Of a stretch of DNA of 64,000 nucleotides, positions 60,804-64,000 are shown piece after piece. The stretch is from Trichodelitschia bisporula (lineage: Eukaryota; Ascomycota; Dothideomycetes; Phaeotrichales; Phaeotrichaceae), in the NCBI GenBank assembly GCA_010356995.1, contig ML996695.1, positions 691,061-755,060 of the forward strand, written 5' to 3'. Position 1 is the stretch's first letter, and each line of letters begins with the position of its first letter. The translations under genes and the position numbers were made by a program. The notes beneath the pieces were generated by a model, which saw only the letters and a program-made list of their open reading frames with translations, searched no databases and was not told the origin of the DNA.

Positions 60804-62642
60804 TCATCGCTTGTGCGCCCCCAGCTTCCCAGCTCCTCGAAAAGTAACCACCGCGATTGTGAACCCAAGCACCGCCAGCCCGAAGTCAAACCAGTCGGCA
60901 GTCCGCAAGCCCTTGAGCAGCGCTGCATTGCCTACACCGACCTCCTCCAACGTCCCAACTTCCGCCACGCCCTTGCCTTGTTCCTTGGCTATCACTGCCA
61001 TTTCGATTGCCGTGCCGATGGCGAGGCCGAGTGAGCGACCTACCTGGGCGACGGCATTGATCAGTGCTCCGCCCAGTGCTTGGTCTTCTTTTGGCAGGGT
61101 GTGAGCGGTAAAGAGCGTTAGGCAGGGGTAAATAGTATCTGCGCCCAAGACGCTCAAAACCATGGCTGGGAAGCCATAGGCCCAGTAGGTTGTATTTGGG
61201 GCAATGGGAAGAGCGAAGAGGAGAGACGAGATGGCGATACATGTTATGCCGAACATTAGCATGTACATTCCAGGAATATGGGCGAGAAGGATGCCGGTGG
61301 TGAAGGCCGTCAGCAGGCCAACCACGCCTGTGGGGATGAACCGGAGGGTGGTTTGGATAACTGAGAGGCCTTGGTATTCTTGAAAGCTGTGATAGATATT
61401 AGCTTGGTGCTAGTTAAAAAGTGATAAGCTGACTTACAAGTAGGTAGTAAAAACGAGGAAGTTGCTAAAAGAAGCGAAGAATAGGGCCATGATGGCCATG
61501 GCGCCACGGAGACGGAGACTCCGCCAAATTGAGACTTTCATCAAAGGTCGGCGGTTGGTTTTTGTCTCGAGGTACCATTGCCAACATATAAAGGCGGCAA
61601 CTAGGATCAAGGAGACGACGATCAGGGCAGGAATCCAAGGTGTCGACCAGCCGACAACGTTCCCTTCAGTAAGGGCAAACATGAGCGCAAGGAGGCCACA
61701 AGTGATAATCCCTCCCCCGACCCAGTCGACATCTGGCTTTGCTCTGGGAGCAAGTGAAGGAGGTGGTCTGGGTATGACGAAAACCCCTGCAGTAGTTACG
61801 GCAGCGGCGAGGAAAGAGAAGATCCAGAAGACCCATTTCCACGAGGTGTACTGCCCGATCACGCCAGCCTAAGATGCACGTCAATGATTATTCGGGCAGT
61901 TGAAAGGTTGGAGTATTACCAAGATGTTTCCAACAACGGATCCCAAGGGAGCACCAGCCCCGTAGCATGCAAAAGCATAGTTTTTAGCCTTCGATGGCGG
62001 AAACGTCACGCCCAGGATTCCTAATGCGGTAGGAACATTGGCCGCCGCGCCCTGGCATTGTGAGCTCTCCGCCGGTGGTGCGATGCCTACGTACTTACAA
62101 GACCTTGGAGGGCTCTGAAAATATCAAAGGCGATTTCATTTGGAGCAAATGGAAGAACGACCGTCCAGATTGTGAGCCAGACAGATCCGCAAATGAAGAT
62201 GAGCCGTTTTCCAAAGCAATCGGCAATCCGACCCCAGAGGAGGAGAAAACAACCAAAGGGTAGGGCGTAGGCAGATACAATCCACTGCTGTCTGCTGTTT
62301 GGGATGTTCAAATCCTTTCCGATACTCGGCAAGACTATCACGACGGCTTGGTTGCTCATAGTCTAATAGAGTCAGATAGCGCTGGACAATCCAGGATGGT
62401 CATCTCACATTCAGAAAAGCAGCCCCGGTGAGTGTAAAAACAAGAGCAAGTAACCGTGCCCTAGAAAATGGAAGTTTATCCCGAGCTCCATCATCGCATG
62501 AGGCTTCATCCGCTGACTGGCTCGGAGCCGCAACCTTGAGATCAGTTGCATTTTGCTCTAAGTCGACATCAACATCAACGATATCGCTCTTATGGTGATC
62601 ATTGACATGTTCTGAAGGCCTAAACTCCTTATCCATGGTCAT
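60804..62642 (-). CDS. MFS transporter, DHA2-type 14-TM multidrug/aminotriazole resistance family
   Basis: The start at 62642 (MTMDKEF; a second Met two codons on). An acidic cytosolic N-terminus of about 60 residues precedes the first membrane segment (LLALVFTLTGAAFLN). Exons join FLN|TMSNQAVVIVLP, RALQGL|GAAANVP, GNIL|AGVIGQYTSWKWVFWI and FTTYL|FQEYQGLSV. Motif A between segments 2 and 3 is GRIADCFGKR; motif C of drug-proton antiporters appears as GAGAPLGSVVG. Hydrophobic segments continue through GGGIITCGLLALMFAL, LIVVSLILVAAFICW, AIMALFFASFSNFLVF and FGLAVLGFTIAVVTF, consistent with 14 segments, about 550 residues. It probably exports small toxic molecules or metabolites using the proton gradient at the plasma membrane or vacuole; the substrate cannot be told. 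No biosynthetic cluster surrounds it. Intact. Confidence 0.9.
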
Positions 62643-63587
62643 ATAGGAAAGTTAGAATAAAATTTCTGATTTTGCATCTTTCTTCGGACATGGCCGCTAC
62701 TTTTAAGGACTCGCCCTCGCCCACCCCCCCATCCGATATGCCATGCATCAGAGCCATCGCGTAATGCACGCAGAGTGCGGATTGATGCCGCGCCGGCACA
62801 CGCAAGGTGCCGTCATGCAGCCAACTGACGGGAAATAGATGCAAAAGGCGGCTAAACTCCAAGTGCTGCAGCCGACAGCGGCGGTCTCGATAGTCGCGGG
62901 ACCAAACGAGGTCAAAGACCCATGCCCAAAGGTGGCAAGGCGGTGGGGCCTTTGGGGTTTAGCCGCCAGTTTACCGCTTGTGAGTGCATGATTAGTGGAT
63001 GACGCCAAACAGACGCGCAGAGGCGACTACGGGTGATGGCTTTTGGCCGAATGGAAGTCCAGAAAGTCGGATGAAACGGCATCTTCAAAATCTTGGACAT
63101 GAGGTCGCCTTGGATCAGGGGCATCCATCCAGGGCTCGAACTAGAACTAATACGGTAGAGGGAAATGTCATTGCGCTGAACTCGCGCTAAGTCAAAGAGG
63201 GGAGGCTGCTACAACTTTTTGGTCCAGATCAGTTTGTTCCCATTGGATGCATCTTCAGGGCTGCAAATCAAGGGCCTCCCGTGCCACCTGAGAATATCGC
63301 GGCCACTCCAATCCGCAAAACCTCCCATGAAAGGCGGCTACGACTTTTTTTCAGGTGGCGCTTGGACGGAGCGAGTGTGAAGAATCGCACGAAATCATGA
63401 CCTTTGAATGTATCACGTGACGCCAAGCTTCATGTCACTCTTTCCTGCAGTATAGCTGGCGTTCCGCCCGCCCCTCTCTCCTCCTCGACCTCAACCCCCA
63501 ATTCTCCATCGTACTCACTAACTCGCCATCAACCCTACCTCTCCATTTCGCACCACCTAGCCATCCCAACACATCCCAACCGTCGTT
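62643..63587. promoter_or_regulatory. divergent intergenic region, MFS gene and BBP gene
   Basis: About 945 bp between divergent starts, holding both promoters. The last ~120 bp before the BBP start are CT-rich on the plus strand. No gene or specific element assigned. Confidence 0.5.
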
Positions 63588-64000
63588 ATGGCATGGCGTG
63601 GTGCTCAAGGAATTACCGGGTCCAACAACATACCTCTCGGCAATCGTCGGCGTTTTGGCGGAGACGACTCGATTGAAAGCGAAACTCCTCCCCCGCCGTC
63701 CATCGGCGAGAAGCGCGGCCGTAGCCCGGTTCGCGACGTCAAGAGTGAAGGCGGCCAGCGTCGGAAGAAGCGCAACCGATGGGGCGACGCGAGCGAGAAC
63801 AAGGCGGCCGGTCTGATGGGTCTGCCCACGGCTGTCATGGCACACATGACTAGCGAACAGCTTGATGCCTATGTGCTCTACCTGCGCATCGAAGAGATCA
63901 GCCAAAAGCTGCGCATCAACGAGGTTGTGCCTGCAGATGGTGACCGATCTCCCTCGCCGCCGCCCCAGTACGACAACTTCGGTCGTCGCGTCAACACCCG
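63588..64000 (+). CDS. bbp: branchpoint-binding protein BBP/SF1 (5' part, cut by window end)
   Basis: The start at 63588 gives MAWRGAQGITGSNNIPLG, the usual fungal BBP opening. Next come a basic KRKR-type segment (QRRKKRNRWGDASENKAAGL), the U2AF65-binding ULM-like RWGD with its preceding basic residues, and the helix-hairpin/Maxillin-type block LRIEEISQKLRINEVV. The conserved linker GDRSPSPPPQYDNFGRRVN follows, whose SPSP serines are phosphorylated in SF1. The reading frame is open to the last base; the KH-QUA2 domain and zinc knuckles would lie beyond the window. BBP recognises the intron branchpoint in the early spliceosome. Confidence 0.95.
   Translation, partial: MAWRGAQGITGSNNIPLGNRRRFGGDDSIESETPPPPSIGEKRGRSPVRDVKSEGGQRRKKRNRWGDASENKAAGLMGLPTAVMAHMTSEQLDAYVLYLRIEEISQKLRINEVVPADGDRSPSPPPQYDNFGRRVNT

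Overview
The window reads as chromosomal DNA of a filamentous ascomycete (Pezizomycotina). The genes are eukaryotic and split by short GT-AG introns, mostly about 40-80 nt. The proteins match fungal families throughout: class I myosin with a TH1-proline-SH3-acidic tail, Sin3, a polo kinase, Sly1, an OPA3-like protein, a BBP/SF1 start, CDC26, and GH16, GH55 and GH3 glucanases/glucosidases. I cannot fix the class or species. I saw no rRNA, tRNA, CRISPR, virus-like element or intact transposon.

Layout. 1-4.8 kb has no supportable gene. 4.8-36.8 kb mixes carbohydrate-active genes with housekeeping genes: an intact secreted GH16 (4826-6277, -), a very large GH16/apple-domain mosaic that is badly broken (8155-14676, -), a jacalin-tailed zinc metalloprotease with one late frame change (15472-17892, -), a broken GH55 (18347-21035, -), CDC26 (-) divergent from an unknown, probably mitochondrial protein (+), a broken MutL homologue of MLH2 type (23750-26426, -), SIN3 (26813-32168, -) and an intracellular-type GH3 beta-glucosidase (33449-36754, -). 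About 7.1 kb of gene-free, strand-asymmetric DNA follows. From 43.9 kb on come well conserved cell-biology genes: class I myosin (-), polo kinase (-), an OPA3-like gene (+), SLY1 (-), a PNUTS/Ppn1-like PP1 regulator (+), a 14-TM MFS transporter (-) and the 5' part of the branchpoint-binding protein gene (+), cut by the window edge.

The most striking pattern is selective decay. Four accessory genes between 8 and 26.5 kb together carry roughly a dozen apparent frame changes, several in mononucleotide runs, and about seven in-frame stops. The core genes around and between them (CDC26, SIN3, myosin, polo kinase, SLY1, OPA3-like, the PNUTS-like gene, MFS, GH3) read cleanly through all exons I traced. 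One broken gene is itself a MutL homologue whose yeast counterpart (Mlh2) helps remove frameshift intermediates, so reduced mismatch repair and the indel pattern may be linked. Assembly error in homopolymers is the main rival explanation. Other points of interest are a myosin gene whose first coding exon is exactly the ATG, a 514-nt first intron in the GH3 gene, a novel-looking glucanase/apple/Ser-stalk architecture, and a fungal PNUTS-like protein.
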